Source: an uncultured Alphaproteobacteria bacterium | GTDB lineage: Bacteria > Pseudomonadota > Alphaproteobacteria > RF32 > CAG-239 | Direction of reading: 5' to 3' | Length of the DNA: 64,000 nt | NCBI GenBank assembly: GCA_934229625.1 | Contig: CAKQDU010000003.1 | Span: 71,464 to 135,463 of the forward strand | In this document: one piece after another, positions 34,581 to 43,491 of the stretch | How the letters are laid out: the number at the start of each line of letters is the position of its first letter | Numbering within the stretch: position 1 is the stretch's first letter | The notes under the pieces: model-generated | The model's input: only the letters and a program-made list of their open reading frames with translations | Told to the model about the DNA's origin: nothing | Databases searched by the model: none | Translations under genes and position numbers: made by a program

Positions 34581-35297
34581 ATGAAAAAAATTTGGCTGTG
34601 TCTGATTTTGGTGTTTTTTGCGGTGTCGCAGGTTTCGGCTAAAGAACCTCCGATTATCAGACAAAACAAAATCAGACAACAGCAGATTCTGAACTATGTA
34701 ACGCATGTTCCGTTGCCAGCAGTAAAAAATGCACGCTCTCTAGCTGTTTATTTAACTAAACCATTTAATAATAAAATAGAAAAAATGCAGGCAATTGCTT
34801 ATTGGATTGCCACGCATATAGCTTATGATAGCTATAAATTTAATGGTGTTCCTAATCTAAGAAATATGAAATATCATTATGATGTTTTTAAGGCTCGTAC
34901 GGGAATATGCATCGATTTTGCAAAATTATTTCAGGAAATGTCGTTATATGCCGGCATACGCGGTGTGAATATTGTTTCAGGCTTTGTTGTTGATACAAAA
35001 TATTTTAAGGATAAATACAATCCGAAACAGTTTGAAAATGCTCATGCTTGGAATACGGTGAATATTAACGGCTATACTTATTACATAGATACAACATTTA
35101 TGGCTACGCAAACTATTGCAGTAAAAAATCAGAGCGGTTTTAATCAATGGAGTCATAAACAGGAAATTATCAAGCGTTCTCGTACAAATAGTATTGTAAA
35201 ATCAACTTCAGATATTCGTTATTACTATTTTTTATTCACGCCTCAGGATGAAGTGCGTAAATTGAGAACACATCATTTTGTTGTGAATGCTGATTAA
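34581..35297 (+). CDS. Secreted transglutaminase-like (cysteine protease fold) protein
   Basis: 238 residues with a clear signal peptide (KKIWLCLILVFFAVSQVSA). The transglutaminase-like triad is visible: Cys in RTGICIDFAKLF (about 110), His in NAHAWNTVN (about 154) and Asp in YYIDTTFMA (about 171). Such periplasmic domains often hydrolyse or transfer peptide bonds, in some cases in the cell wall. It is probably co-transcribed with the TPR-methyltransferase. The last codons overlap the end of the convergent ybgC gene by four bases. Confidence 0.82.
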   Translation: MKKIWLCLILVFFAVSQVSAKEPPIIRQNKIRQQQILNYVTHVPLPAVKNARSLAVYLTKPFNNKIEKMQAIAYWIATHIAYDSYKFNGVPNLRNMKYHYDVFKARTGICIDFAKLFQEMSLYAGIRGVNIVSGFVVDTKYFKDKYNPKQFENAHAWNTVNINGYTYYIDTTFMATQTIAVKNQSGFNQWSHKQEIIKRSRTNSIVKSTSDIRYYYFLFTPQDEVRKLRTHHFVVNAD

Positions 35298-35737
35298 AGC
35301 AATTCTTTTATTTTAGCGCTTAAATCTGCGTCAATTCTAACCGGTCTTTTCAAAGCTAAACTCATATGAATCAGTTTGACTTCAATTTTAGTCAGCAGAG
35401 TGTCGCCGCGGTAAATTTCTTGCAGCACACGCAAACTGGCGCCGCCTACTTCTAAAATTTTACAGGTAACGACCAACGTGTCATCTAAACGAGCCGAGGC
35501 GATATAGTCAATGTTACAAGAGCGAACGACAAATCCGGTCTGTCCGGCTTCCAGATTTTTTTCCTGATTAACTCCCAATGTGCGAATAAACTCTGTGCGA
35601 GCGCGTTCGGCAAACTTTAGGTAATTGGCATAATAAACAATTCCGCCGGCGTCGGTATCTTCATAATAAACCCTCACAGGATAAGCAAAAATTTTGTTTT
35701 CTATTTGTCCAAAAGCAGGGATAGTTTTTTCAAACAT
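35294..35737 (-). CDS. ybgC: Acyl-CoA thioesterase, YbgC type
   Basis: 147 residues, a hotdog fold. The active-site segment is YYEDTDAGGIVYYANYLKF (Asp and Tyr conserved in the 4-hydroxybenzoyl-CoA thioesterase family), followed by RARTEFIRTLG. YbgC is normally encoded with tolQRAB; here it follows ruvB by two bases, and no tol gene is present. It is the last gene of the ruvA-ruvB-ybgC operon. Confidence 0.9.
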   Translation of the reverse strand: MFEKTIPAFGQIENKIFAYPVRVYYEDTDAGGIVYYANYLKFAERARTEFIRTLGVNQEKNLEAGQTGFVVRSCNIDYIASARLDDTLVVTCKILEVGGASLRVLQEIYRGDTLLTKIEVKLIHMSLALKRPVRIDADLSAKIKELL

Positions 35738-35739
35738 TG

Positions 35740-36795
35740 TTAATCCTCCAAAGTTTCCAAAAGTTCATATTGCTTGGTTTGTTTCGCCGGCATATTGACG
35801 CCTAAATAACGATATCCGAGCTGTGAGATAATACGCCCGCGCGGTGTGCGCTGTAAAAATCCGAGTTTCAGCAAAAACGGTTCCACAACTTCTTCAATAG
35901 TATCGCGTTCTTCCGAAAGAGCGGCCGCCAAAGTATCGGCGCCAACCGGACCTCCGCCGTAGTTTTTGACAATGCAATTCAAATAGCGGCGGTCAAAAGC
36001 GTCAAGCCCAAAATCATCAACATCCAAACGTTTAAGCGCTGTGTCTGATATATGCGAATCTATGATTTTTTGTGAAGATACAGCGCCAAAGTCGCGTACG
36101 CGCCGCAATAATCGTCCGGCGATACGTGGTGTTCCGCGAGAACGTTTGGCAATTTCCATAGCTCCGTCTTCCGATATTTCTATGTTTAAAAGTTTTGCGT
36201 TACGCTGCACGATTTTCTTTAAGTCTTCATGCGAATAAAAATCCAAACGCAAAGGGATGCCAAAACGCTCACGCAAAGGAGTGGAAAGTAAGCCGGAACG
36301 AGTGGTGGCGCCAACCAATGTGAAAGGCTGTAGGTCTATGCGCACCGAGCGAGCGGAAGGCCCTTCGCCGATAATCAAATCCAGCTGAAAATCTTCCATC
36401 GCCGAATATAAAACTTCTTCAATAGCCGGATTTAAGCGGTGTATTTCATCAATAAACAACACATCGTTGCGTTCCAGATTAGTCAAAATCGCCGCTAAAT
36501 CGCCGGATTTAGAAATCATTGGCGCCGAAGTAGCGCGGAAACCGACGCCCAGTTCTTTGGCTACAATAGAAGAAAGCGTGGTTTTACCAAGTCCCGGAGG
36601 ACCAAATAACAGCACATGGTCAAGCGCTTCTCCGCGTTGTTTGGCGGCGGCTATAAACACTTTTAAATTATCGCAGACATCACGCTGTCCCACAAAGTCG
36701 TCCAAACTTGTCGGACGCAGACTAACCGGATTGTTGCCGATTTGTTCGTCTTCTGCTTGGACTTGCGGACTTACGATTCGCGTATCATCTTTCAT
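35740..36795 (-). CDS. ruvB: Holliday junction helicase RuvB
   Basis: 351 residues, normal length. Walker A GPPGLGKTTLSS (about 66-77), Walker B FIDEIHRL, sensor 1 GATTRSGLLSTPLR and the C-terminal winged helix with GGGPVGADTLAAAL are all present. RuvB is the motor that moves Holliday junctions with RuvA. It starts three bases after ruvA ends. Confidence 0.96.
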   Translation of the reverse strand: MKDDTRIVSPQVQAEDEQIGNNPVSLRPTSLDDFVGQRDVCDNLKVFIAAAKQRGEALDHVLLFGPPGLGKTTLSSIVAKELGVGFRATSAPMISKSGDLAAILTNLERNDVLFIDEIHRLNPAIEEVLYSAMEDFQLDLIIGEGPSARSVRIDLQPFTLVGATTRSGLLSTPLRERFGIPLRLDFYSHEDLKKIVQRNAKLLNIEISEDGAMEIAKRSRGTPRIAGRLLRRVRDFGAVSSQKIIDSHISDTALKRLDVDDFGLDAFDRRYLNCIVKNYGGGPVGADTLAAALSEERDTIEEVVEPFLLKLGFLQRTPRGRIISQLGYRYLGVNMPAKQTKQYELLETLED

Positions 36796-36798
36796 GGT

Positions 36799-37446
36799 CT
36801 AAAATTCCTTTTGAACAAATTCTTTTAAGGCAAGGCGGATAAGCGTCGGCACATTGGCGTCCGGATTTTCTGCCATAGCTTTAGATACGGCGCGATAAGC
36901 CTCCAAACGTTGATAGCCAAGATTAACCAGAGCCGAAATAACATCTTCGCTTTTAGAATAATCGGCATCTTTGGGCAAAACAACCTGAGCCGCCGGAGCG
37001 CCCTCTATAGCTTCATCAGCATTGGTGCCGGAAATTCCGACCGGAATTGTAACGATTTTATCTTTGAGTTCGGTAACTATGCGAGCGGCAAGTTTCGGCC
37101 CCACGCCGGAAGCGCGGCAAAATGATGTTTTATCTTGCGCGCTGATAGCTTGAGAAAGCTGCGCCGGAGTTAAAACTGACAAAATGCTCAAACAAACTTT
37201 AGCTCCCACGCCTTGCACTTTTGTAAGAGTTGTAAACCATTCTTTTTCCCAAGCATCGGCAAAGCCAAACAGCGAAAGGCTGTCTTCACGCACCACCATT
37301 TCTGTCAAAAGTGTGGCTTCCTGTCCTTGAACCAATTTGCCAAGAGTTTTAGACGAGGCAGAAACAAGATAGCCTACGCCGTTCACGTCTATAATACAAT
37401 AATCATCGCCGATTGTGTCAATCAGCCCGCGTAATTTAGCAATCAT
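36799..37446 (-). CDS. ruvA: Holliday junction DNA-binding protein RuvA
   Basis: 215 residues. The OB-fold opens MIAKLRGLIDTIGDDYCIID. The helix-hairpin-helix pairs follow (VQGVGAKVCLSIL and ASGVGPKLAARIV), then a flexible linker and domain III (ALVNLGYQRLEAYRAV) that contacts RuvB. RuvC is not next to it, unlike in many Proteobacteria. AAAGGA lies 11 bases before the ATG. Confidence 0.95.
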   Translation of the reverse strand: MIAKLRGLIDTIGDDYCIIDVNGVGYLVSASSKTLGKLVQGQEATLLTEMVVREDSLSLFGFADAWEKEWFTTLTKVQGVGAKVCLSILSVLTPAQLSQAISAQDKTSFCRASGVGPKLAARIVTELKDKIVTIPVGISGTNADEAIEGAPAAQVVLPKDADYSKSEDVISALVNLGYQRLEAYRAVSKAMAENPDANVPTLIRLALKEFVQKEF

Positions 37447-37559
37447 CTTTTTACAATCCTTTTGTTGGCATTAGACTAATGGAAATATGCGTGCAACGCA
37501 AGAGTTTTGTTGCTTTTCTGCAAAGCTTAATTTATAAAGGCGGTATTGGATGAAATATA

Positions 37560-38126
37560 ATGGATTTTTTAGAAATCATATGCCTCGGTTTGGCGTTGGC
37601 AGCAGATGTTTTCGGCATAGCGTTTGCCTATGGGTTGATTATTAAGCGTCATCGGTGGATTATGGCATTGCGTTTGTCGGGAACTTGCGGTGTGATGCAG
37701 TTTGTTATGCCGTTGCTCGGTTTTGCCGGAACAGCTGTTATCAGCGCGTGGATTTCCCGTTTTGACTATATTTTGGTGTTTTTAGTTTTTACCGCATTGG
37801 GTATAAATGTGATTCGTGAGGCAATAGAAGAAAATGCTGAAGAAAATATTGTCAAAAAACGTAAACGTCTGAGCTGGAAAGTGGCTTTTACCATTGGAAT
37901 TGCCACCAGTATTGACGCGTTGGTCAGCGGCACGATGCTCTATTTAACTAAAACACCATTGCTAAAGTCTTCGCTGATTATCGGCGTGGTGTCGTTTGTC
38001 ATAGGTTTGCTTGGTTTTAATTTAAATTGCTGCTTTAAGAAAATACCGGAAAAATATTTGCAAATTATTGCCGGCTTGGTCTTAATCGGATTTGGACTGA
38101 AGAATCTCCTGTCGCATTTTATTTAA
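37560..38126 (+). CDS. mntP: MntP-type manganese efflux pump
   Basis: 188 residues with six hydrophobic helices. The acidic helix residues that define the family are present in LALAADVFGIAFAYG (near 16) and ATSIDALVSG (near 120). MntP exports Mn2+ from the cytosol. I looked for the yybP-ykoY manganese riboswitch in the 113 bases upstream and did not see it, so regulation differs or is by protein. Confidence 0.85.
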   Translation: MDFLEIICLGLALAADVFGIAFAYGLIIKRHRWIMALRLSGTCGVMQFVMPLLGFAGTAVISAWISRFDYILVFLVFTALGINVIREAIEENAEENIVKKRKRLSWKVAFTIGIATSIDALVSGTMLYLTKTPLLKSSLIIGVVSFVIGLLGFNLNCCFKKIPEKYLQIIAGLVLIGFGLKNLLSHFI

Positions 38127-38200
38127 AAGATACTTAAAAGCGGTAGACTCAAAAGATGTATGTTTTTAAACTCTTGCTTGTTAAAAGTTGGAGTTTTTTT

Positions 38201-38422
38201 ATGATTCAAAAGCAAGTTGGTAAAAGAATAAAAGAAATCAGATTATCTCTAAATTTATCTCAAGAAGATTGTGCCTTAAATTCCGGCCTTAATAGAACAT
38301 ATTTTGGTAGTGTAGAACGTGGCGAGCGGAATATATCTGTAATAAATTTAAATAAAATATGTAAATCATTTAAAGTTTCATTAAAAGATTTTTTTAATTC
38401 AAAACTTTTTACCGGAGAATAA
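38201..38422 (+). CDS. XRE-type controller protein of restriction-modification system
   Basis: 73 residues from ATG 38201, which follows TTGGAG; an ATG at 38156 is less likely. The whole protein is one helix-turn-helix domain (VGKRIKEIRLSLNLSQEDCA, then GLNRTYFGSVERGERNIS), as in C-proteins that time expression of restriction genes. It ends four bases before the next gene, the likely endonuclease, and is in the same direction: the usual C-R order. Confidence 0.85.
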   Translation: MIQKQVGKRIKEIRLSLNLSQEDCALNSGLNRTYFGSVERGERNISVINLNKICKSFKVSLKDFFNSKLFTGE

Positions 38423-38426
38423 TAGT

Positions 38427-38966
38427 ATGAATATTTCAGAATTTAGAGATGGTATTTTTGCCTTGAGAACCAGAAGATTTGGCAATGTTGCTGAAATAAT
38501 GATAAAGAAAATCTATCAATTAGAAGATTCGCATACTTTAGAATATGACAAATTTGATAAAGAAAACAATAAAAGAATTGAAATTAAATTTTCAACAGTA
38601 ATGAAAGCAAATGGTAGAAAAATTGATGAAAAAAGTGTTATAGACCAATGCTTAAAAGCCAATTTAGCTAACCGTGCAATGAAATATGCAGACATTGAAA
38701 CATATTCTTTTGACTGCAATATTCAGCAGATAAAATGTGCAGAATTTGACATATTATACTATGGTTTGTTTTTTGCTGATAAAATTTTGGTTTTCAAAAT
38801 GACCTCTGAAGAAGTTAAAAATTGTCAAGGATATAGTAACAAGCAACATCGTAATAATGAAGGTGAAGGTCAATTCCATATTAATAATGATACATTAAAA
38901 TATCATTTGGAAAACTACTTCATAAAAGATTTGGATTATGAAAGGTTATATAACATTTTGAAATAA
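38427..38966 (+). CDS. Probable type II restriction endonuclease
   Basis: 179 residues, no family recognised. The assignment rests on context (directly behind a controller gene, convergent and overlapping by 21 bases with a DNA methylase gene) and on a nuclease-like core: EYDKFD near 38, then RIEIKFSTV near 50, an E-x-K on a strand as in PD-(D/E)xK enzymes. A later CAEFDILYYGLFFADKILVFKM looks like the next core strands. The recognition sequence is unknown. Confidence 0.6.
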   Translation: MNISEFRDGIFALRTRRFGNVAEIMIKKIYQLEDSHTLEYDKFDKENNKRIEIKFSTVMKANGRKIDEKSVIDQCLKANLANRAMKYADIETYSFDCNIQQIKCAEFDILYYGLFFADKILVFKMTSEEVKNCQGYSNKQHRNNEGEGQFHINNDTLKYHLENYFIKDLDYERLYNILK

Positions 38967-39710
38967 ATCTGATTTTATGCAGTTATCTATACGTTCTTTA
39001 GCAATGTTAAAATAATTTTCATCCAACTCAATACCGATAAAATTTCTGTTCAAATTTTTACAAGCTACACCGGTGGTGCCGGAACCCATAGTAAAGTCTA
39101 AAACAGTATCTCCTTCGTTGGTATATGTTTTAATAAGCCATTCCATTAATGATACAGGTTTTTGTGTCGGGTGTAAGTTTGATGTTAAAATATCTCGTTT
39201 AAAATTGACAATTTGCAAAGGGTATCTGATGCCTTTGTCTTGATATTCATTAGGCTTGCGGTTTTGAGAATCTATTAAAACTCCAAGTTTACCGTTTTTA
39301 ATTTTGTTAGTTCTTAAAGGACCATCATATTTAACCATTTGCGGATTATATGTACATTGTTTGTTATAAAAGACATTTATAGTTTCAATTACTTTTGCCG
39401 GTCTTTTTTTTAACTGAAAAATATTTGTGGCTCGTTCTTTTTGCCAATAAATATCATATTTATATTCATCAATATTTGAAATTCGCAGATAACTGTTAAA
39501 AGGTTCGTTGCCAAATAACAGAATCGGACTGTTTTCTTTTCGGATTTCTTTTAGGCGCTTCCACATTTTATCAAGCGGAATAATAGTATCCCATGAGCAA
39601 GCTGTTGTTCCATAAGGAGGGTCTGTTATGATTGCATCTACTTTTATACCTTTTTTAATTAGTTGGTTCATAACGTCCAAGCAATCACCGTGAAATAAAT
39701 CTATACACAT
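38946..39710 (-). CDS. DNA methyltransferase of type II system (beta-class order)
   Basis: 254 residues. Motif IV TDPPYGTTACSWD (about 30) comes before motif I FTMGSGTTG (about 209), with the target-recognition region between. This is the beta-class order shared by N6-adenine and N4-cytosine enzymes. HPTQKPVSLMEWLI is motif X. It is convergent to the C-R genes and has its own strong promoter, so protection can precede restriction. Confidence 0.9.
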   Translation of the reverse strand: MCIDLFHGDCLDVMNQLIKKGIKVDAIITDPPYGTTACSWDTIIPLDKMWKRLKEIRKENSPILLFGNEPFNSYLRISNIDEYKYDIYWQKERATNIFQLKKRPAKVIETINVFYNKQCTYNPQMVKYDGPLRTNKIKNGKLGVLIDSQNRKPNEYQDKGIRYPLQIVNFKRDILTSNLHPTQKPVSLMEWLIKTYTNEGDTVLDFTMGSGTTGVACKNLNRNFIGIELDENYFNIAKERIDNCIKSDLFQNVI

Positions 39711-39746
39711 ATCACAACCCTAAAAGAACTTAACAAGAATGACCGT

Positions 39747-39775
39747 ATTATATAAAATATGGCAGGTTGTGTCAA
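39747..39775 (-). promoter_or_regulatory. Promoter of the DNA methyltransferase gene
   Basis: On the minus strand TTGACA, 17 bases, TATAAT: full consensus, 37 bases before the start codon. Confidence 0.85.
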
Positions 39776-39788
39776 TAAGTTCATTGTG

Positions 39789-40646
39789 CTATGACAGTTT
39801 TATTTTGTGGCTTTGCGCTTTTTGCGCCAACCAATTATAAATGCGCTGCATTGATATATCTCCGTTGGCGGCAAAGTCTTCGGGATGCCATTGAATGCAC
39901 AGGATATTTTTTTCGGCGTTTCCCCAAGATTCCGGAATATTGTCTTCAGTTCGGGCATAAATCGTTAGTTTGCTGTCAGAAGCATAAGGCAGCATGGATT
40001 CCGTATGGCGGGAATTTGTTTCAATTTCTTCTGTCTGCAAAATGTCATACAGCGGTGATGGATTTTTAATTAAAACTTTGTGCGCGTCTAAAATCTTGGT
40101 TTTATGTTCAATATCTGTATTTGTATATTGTTTGGTGTTGCGGTACATTTTCATACCCAGCACGCCGCCAATCATTTGCGCACCGGCACAAATGCCCAGC
40201 ATTGGCAGATGTTCTTTCAAGGCAGTGGCAATACAATTCAAATATGCGGCGGCTCGCGGTTCGTATTTTGTCGAGGCATTTGGTGCGGCGTCGCAATAAA
40301 ATTGCTCAGGGGATGGAAATCTGCCGCCCGGCAAAATCAAGCCGTGAATTCCGTTCATTTGCTCGGCGCAGGAGGAGTAGGTCAAAAAACGGATGTTTAC
40401 GCCGGATTGTAAAATAGCGCGGGCGTAGTTGTAGTCAATAGTATAGTAATTTTCATCGCGTCCCAGCAAAAAAGCAACAGTCGGTTTGTTATCTTTAGGT
40501 GTGTCGGCAAGCTGCTCAATATCCTGAGGAGCTAAAGAAATTAAAGGAATTATGTTTTGTTTTTCAAATACGTTTATTTTTTCATCGCTGATGCCGTAAG
40601 CTTCATATTGCGGCAGATATTCTAAAGTAACAGATTGTGTGTGCAT
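39789..40646 (-). CDS. Peptidase C26-type glutamine amidotransferase, paralogue of 30228-31076
   Basis: 285 residues. It keeps the class I triad: Cys in LGICAGAQM and His-x-Glu in QWHPEDFA. Alignment by eye runs the full length with the 30228-31076 protein (for example VSLEYLPQYEAYGISDEKI against VLYLAYEPQFNAYVISDEKV, and NYARAILQSG against NYAKAICMAG). The start follows AAGGAAAAGCA. The family hydrolyses gamma-glutamyl amides; the two copies may differ in substrate. It stands between two R-M loci but is not an R-M gene. Confidence 0.82.
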   Translation of the reverse strand: MHTQSVTLEYLPQYEAYGISDEKINVFEKQNIIPLISLAPQDIEQLADTPKDNKPTVAFLLGRDENYYTIDYNYARAILQSGVNIRFLTYSSCAEQMNGIHGLILPGGRFPSPEQFYCDAAPNASTKYEPRAAAYLNCIATALKEHLPMLGICAGAQMIGGVLGMKMYRNTKQYTNTDIEHKTKILDAHKVLIKNPSPLYDILQTEEIETNSRHTESMLPYASDSKLTIYARTEDNIPESWGNAEKNILCIQWHPEDFAANGDISMQRIYNWLAQKAQSHKIKLS

Positions 40647-40676
40647 TGCTTTTCCTTTTTTGTTTTATGCTAATGA

Positions 40677-40705
40677 TTTTTACGAAAATAAATTTTTTGT
40701 GTCAA
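40677..40705 (-). promoter_or_regulatory. Promoter of the second C26-type hydrolase gene
   Basis: On the minus strand TTGACA, 17 bases, TAAAAA: a strong -35 and a weak -10. Confidence 0.45.
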
Positions 40706-40771
40706 GAGTACATGAAATATAAAATTAAATTTTTTCAATAGAAAAAGTGTAAAATATTTATGTTGTAAAGC

Positions 40772-40801
40772 AAAAAGCCTCACTTTGCAGCGAGGCTTTT
40801 T
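40772..40801 (-). terminator. Terminator after the secreted protein gene
   Basis: AAAAAGCCTC (40772-40781) pairs with GAGGCTTTTT (40792-40801) over ten bases; T-runs lie on both strands. Confidence 0.85.
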
Positions 40802-40807
40802 AGGTGT

Positions 40808-41584
40808 CTATTTAAGTTTATAGACAGTTATCTGACGAACTTTGAAACGCTCAACAATCATACCGGGTTTGGCATTTTCCCATGCAGGTTTATTGTACCA
40901 TTTTGGGTCTTCATAGGTCTGAAGTTTTACTTTTTGACCATTTGTAAATGTCACTTCTATGACAGATATTTTTTTCTTTTCTTGAAAAACAACATCTGTT
41001 GCATTGTGCTTACCTTGTTTGTATTCTGTTGCCCAAGTTAAAGATTGTTCTGGTATCCAATGATAGATGTTTGCCATAAACTGAGCGTTAGTCCAATTTG
41101 TGCCTAGTGTTACTTTTTGAGAATTATATTCAGAGCATAACTTTATTGATTTAATTTTCAAAAGCAGTCTGTACTGCTTGCTAATCATTTCAACAGTTGC
41201 GCCGTCAGAGTATAGTAATTGCCCTTTTGTATATGATCCATATGCCAGTGCAGCATTATAAGGAGTATATGTTTGCATATATTCCATCGGAGGATTGGTG
41301 CATTTTGTCACTATACTTATTTTTTCTAAATATCCATCTCGTTTATAGTCTGCATCAATATAGGTTAAAGAACCGGAGGAACATAAATACTTTCCTTTAT
41401 AGCTATGATTTTCTGTTTTAGGAAGAAGCAACATACTCTTTCCCATATAAACAATCTTGGTTCCTGTTGTCTCGTACGCCCTATCTTTAATTTGTATATT
41501 ATCCAGACTATAGAATCTGATTTGAGCCGAAGCGTTAAAGTTAAACACAAAAGTCATCAAGATAACTAAAAATAATCTCATCAT
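40808..41584 (-). CDS. Secreted protein of unknown function
   Basis: 258 residues. A signal peptide is clear (RLFLVILMTFVFNFNASAQ, cleavage near 20). The rest is beta-rich and Tyr/Lys-rich, with KIVYMGKSMLLLPKTENH and a C-terminal KFKVRQITVY-like strand; no motif I know. It is monocistronic, with its own promoter and terminator. A small-domain periplasmic or outer-membrane-associated role is the most that can be said. Confidence 0.7.
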   Translation of the reverse strand: MMRLFLVILMTFVFNFNASAQIRFYSLDNIQIKDRAYETTGTKIVYMGKSMLLLPKTENHSYKGKYLCSSGSLTYIDADYKRDGYLEKISIVTKCTNPPMEYMQTYTPYNAALAYGSYTKGQLLYSDGATVEMISKQYRLLLKIKSIKLCSEYNSQKVTLGTNWTNAQFMANIYHWIPEQSLTWATEYKQGKHNATDVVFQEKKKISVIEVTFTNGQKVKLQTYEDPKWYNKPAWENAKPGMIVERFKVRQITVYKLK

Positions 41585-41656
41585 AATAAAACCGGAATGT
41601 TTAAAGAGTCTTTGTTTGACCGGATACTCTGTATATAATAATAAATTGATAGACGT

Positions 41657-41685
41657 AATATAAAATATTTGAAAATTTTTGTCAA
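41657..41685 (-). promoter_or_regulatory. Promoter of the secreted protein gene
   Basis: On the minus strand TTGACA, 17 bases, TATATT. Confidence 0.65.
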
Positions 41686-41716
41686 TATTGTTTGGTAAAA
41701 ACGGATAAATTTTTTA

Positions 41717-41745
41717 TTGCTATAATTTTTAAATAAGCCTATACT
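41717..41745 (+). promoter_or_regulatory. Promoter of the DpnII-type operon
   Basis: TTGCTA, 17 bases, TATACT, then a short leader with AGGA before the ATG at 41768. Confidence 0.6.
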
Positions 41746-41767
41746 CATTTTCAACCTAGGATACAAA

Positions 41768-42709
41768 ATGAATAACGCATTAATTTTAAATGAAGACTAT
41801 TTAGAGTTTCATGCAAAGCCAATTCTAAAGTGGGCTGGTGGTAAGGGTATGCTTTTGCCGCAAATCGCGGATTATTTACCGGCTAAATTGAAATTCGGTG
41901 CAATAAAACGCTATATCGAGCCGTTTGTTGGTGGCGGGGCTGTTTTCTTTGAACTGACAAATAACTATAATTTGGAGGATGCTTATTTATTTGATGTTAA
42001 TCCAGAACTGATTATACTTTATAATGTGGTTAAAAATAACGTTGAAGATTTGATTGCTGAATTGTCAGTTTTACAACAAGCCCATAATGATGCTCAGGAT
42101 AGAACGGTCTTCTATTATACTATTCGTGATGAGTATAATCAATTTGATAAAAATATGGATGCCAATAAATATACAACCGATTTCATTAGGCGTGCGGCTT
42201 TAACTGTTTGTTTAAATCGGACTTGCTTCAATGGTTTGTTTAGGGTTAATTCAAATGGGATGTTTAATGTTCCTATTGGAAAATATAAAAATCCGCGGAT
42301 TTTGGATGAGAGTAATCTAAGGGAAGTTTCAAAAGCTTTGCAATGCGCAACAATTTTGCAAACTGATTTTGCTTCTGCATTGGACTATGTAACTTCGGAT
42401 ACCTTCATTTATTATGACCCACCATATCGACCGATTAACGATAGTTCATTTAATTCTTATGCGGTAGGTGATTTTGATGATAATGAACAAAGACGTTTAA
42501 AAGATGTTTTTGCTAAAGCTAATGAATCGGGAGCTTTGCAAATGCTGAGTAATTCTGATCCGACTAATTACAATCCTAAAGATATGTTTTTTGATAGTTT
42601 ATATCGTGATTACAAGATTCATAGAATTTGGGCAAAAAGAATGATTAACTCCAATCCTGATGGCCGCGGAGGGGTAAGGGAACTTTTAATTACAAACTAT
42701 GGAAAATGA
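41768..42709 (+). CDS. dpnM: GATC adenine methyltransferase, Dam/DpnM type
   Basis: 313 residues, alpha-class order. Motif X/I PILKWAGGKGMLLPQI and YIEPFVGGGAVFFEL lie near the start. The recognition-domain phrases LNRTCFNGLFRVN and NVPIGKYKNPRI are those of DpnM and Dam, and motif IV is YYDPPYRPI near 217. It closely follows the DpnM pattern I remember, so methylation of A in GATC is expected. First gene of a four-gene operon; ATGA overlap with the next. Confidence 0.92.
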   Translation: MNNALILNEDYLEFHAKPILKWAGGKGMLLPQIADYLPAKLKFGAIKRYIEPFVGGGAVFFELTNNYNLEDAYLFDVNPELIILYNVVKNNVEDLIAELSVLQQAHNDAQDRTVFYYTIRDEYNQFDKNMDANKYTTDFIRRAALTVCLNRTCFNGLFRVNSNGMFNVPIGKYKNPRILDESNLREVSKALQCATILQTDFASALDYVTSDTFIYYDPPYRPINDSSFNSYAVGDFDDNEQRRLKDVFAKANESGALQMLSNSDPTNYNPKDMFFDSLYRDYKIHRIWAKRMINSNPDGRGGVRELLITNYGK

Positions 42710-43491
42710 AAGAAATTTATAATTTATATTGTGCAGACTGTATTGAAAAATTAAAAGATTTTCCGGAAAATACTTTTGATATGATTTTTGCGGATCCGCC
42801 TTATATGCTTTCAAACGGCGGTATAAGCTGTCATAATGGACGTGTTGTTTCCGTTAATAAAGGCGATTGGGATGAAAGCAAAGGTTTAAAAGAAGATTTT
42901 GAGTTTCATAAAAAATGGCTGGAGGCTTGCAGGCGGGTATTAAAGCAAAATGGTACGTTGTGGGTATCAGGAACATATCATAGCATTTATCAATGTGGCT
43001 TTGCTATGCAAGTATTGGGCTATCATATTTTAAACGATATTTCGTGGTTTAAGCCAAATGCAAGCCCAAATATGTCATGCCGATATTTTACTGCTAGTCA
43101 CGAAACTTTGATTTGGGCAAGAAAAGATAAGGCATATCGTCACTATTTTAATTATGATTTAATGAAAAATGGCGATTATCCAAAAGATTTTATCAAAAAG
43201 CCTAATGCACAAATGCGTAGTGTGTGGGCTATCGGAACTCCAACACCAAAAGAAAAAGTGTTTGGCAAACATCCTACACAGAAACCGGTAGAATTGCTGG
43301 AAAGGATTATTTTAGCTTCAACAAAAGAAAATGATTTGATTCTAGACCCGTTTATGGGAAGCGGTACAACCGGAGTAGTTGCAATGAAACTAGGCCGTCA
43401 ATTTGTAGGAATTGAAAAAAATCCGAAATTTATTGCATTGGCAGACAGAAGAATTTTTGATGCATATCAACACAAGGAGAATAAAGAATGA
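42706..43491 (+). CDS. dpnA: Second GATC methyltransferase, DpnA type
   Basis: 261 residues, beta-class order: motif IV FADPPYMLSNGGIS near 28, then VVSVNKGDWDE, NPSPNMSCRYFT-like NASPNMSCRYFTASHET, and motif I LDPFMGSGTTG near 216 with KHPTQKPVELLERI before it. DpnA in the pneumococcal DpnII system methylates GATC on single-stranded DNA as well, protecting incoming transformed DNA. Overlaps both neighbours by four bases. Confidence 0.92.
   Translation: MKEIYNLYCADCIEKLKDFPENTFDMIFADPPYMLSNGGISCHNGRVVSVNKGDWDESKGLKEDFEFHKKWLEACRRVLKQNGTLWVSGTYHSIYQCGFAMQVLGYHILNDISWFKPNASPNMSCRYFTASHETLIWARKDKAYRHYFNYDLMKNGDYPKDFIKKPNAQMRSVWAIGTPTPKEKVFGKHPTQKPVELLERIILASTKENDLILDPFMGSGTTGVVAMKLGRQFVGIEKNPKFIALADRRIFDAYQHKENKE

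Noticed and set aside
37447..37559. yybP-ykoY manganese riboswitch before mntP
   Set aside because: The conserved paired segments of that riboswitch were not visible in the 113 bases.
38156..38200. Longer start for the controller protein
   Set aside because: The 15 extra codons have no ribosome site and precede a normal C-protein start with GGAG spacing.
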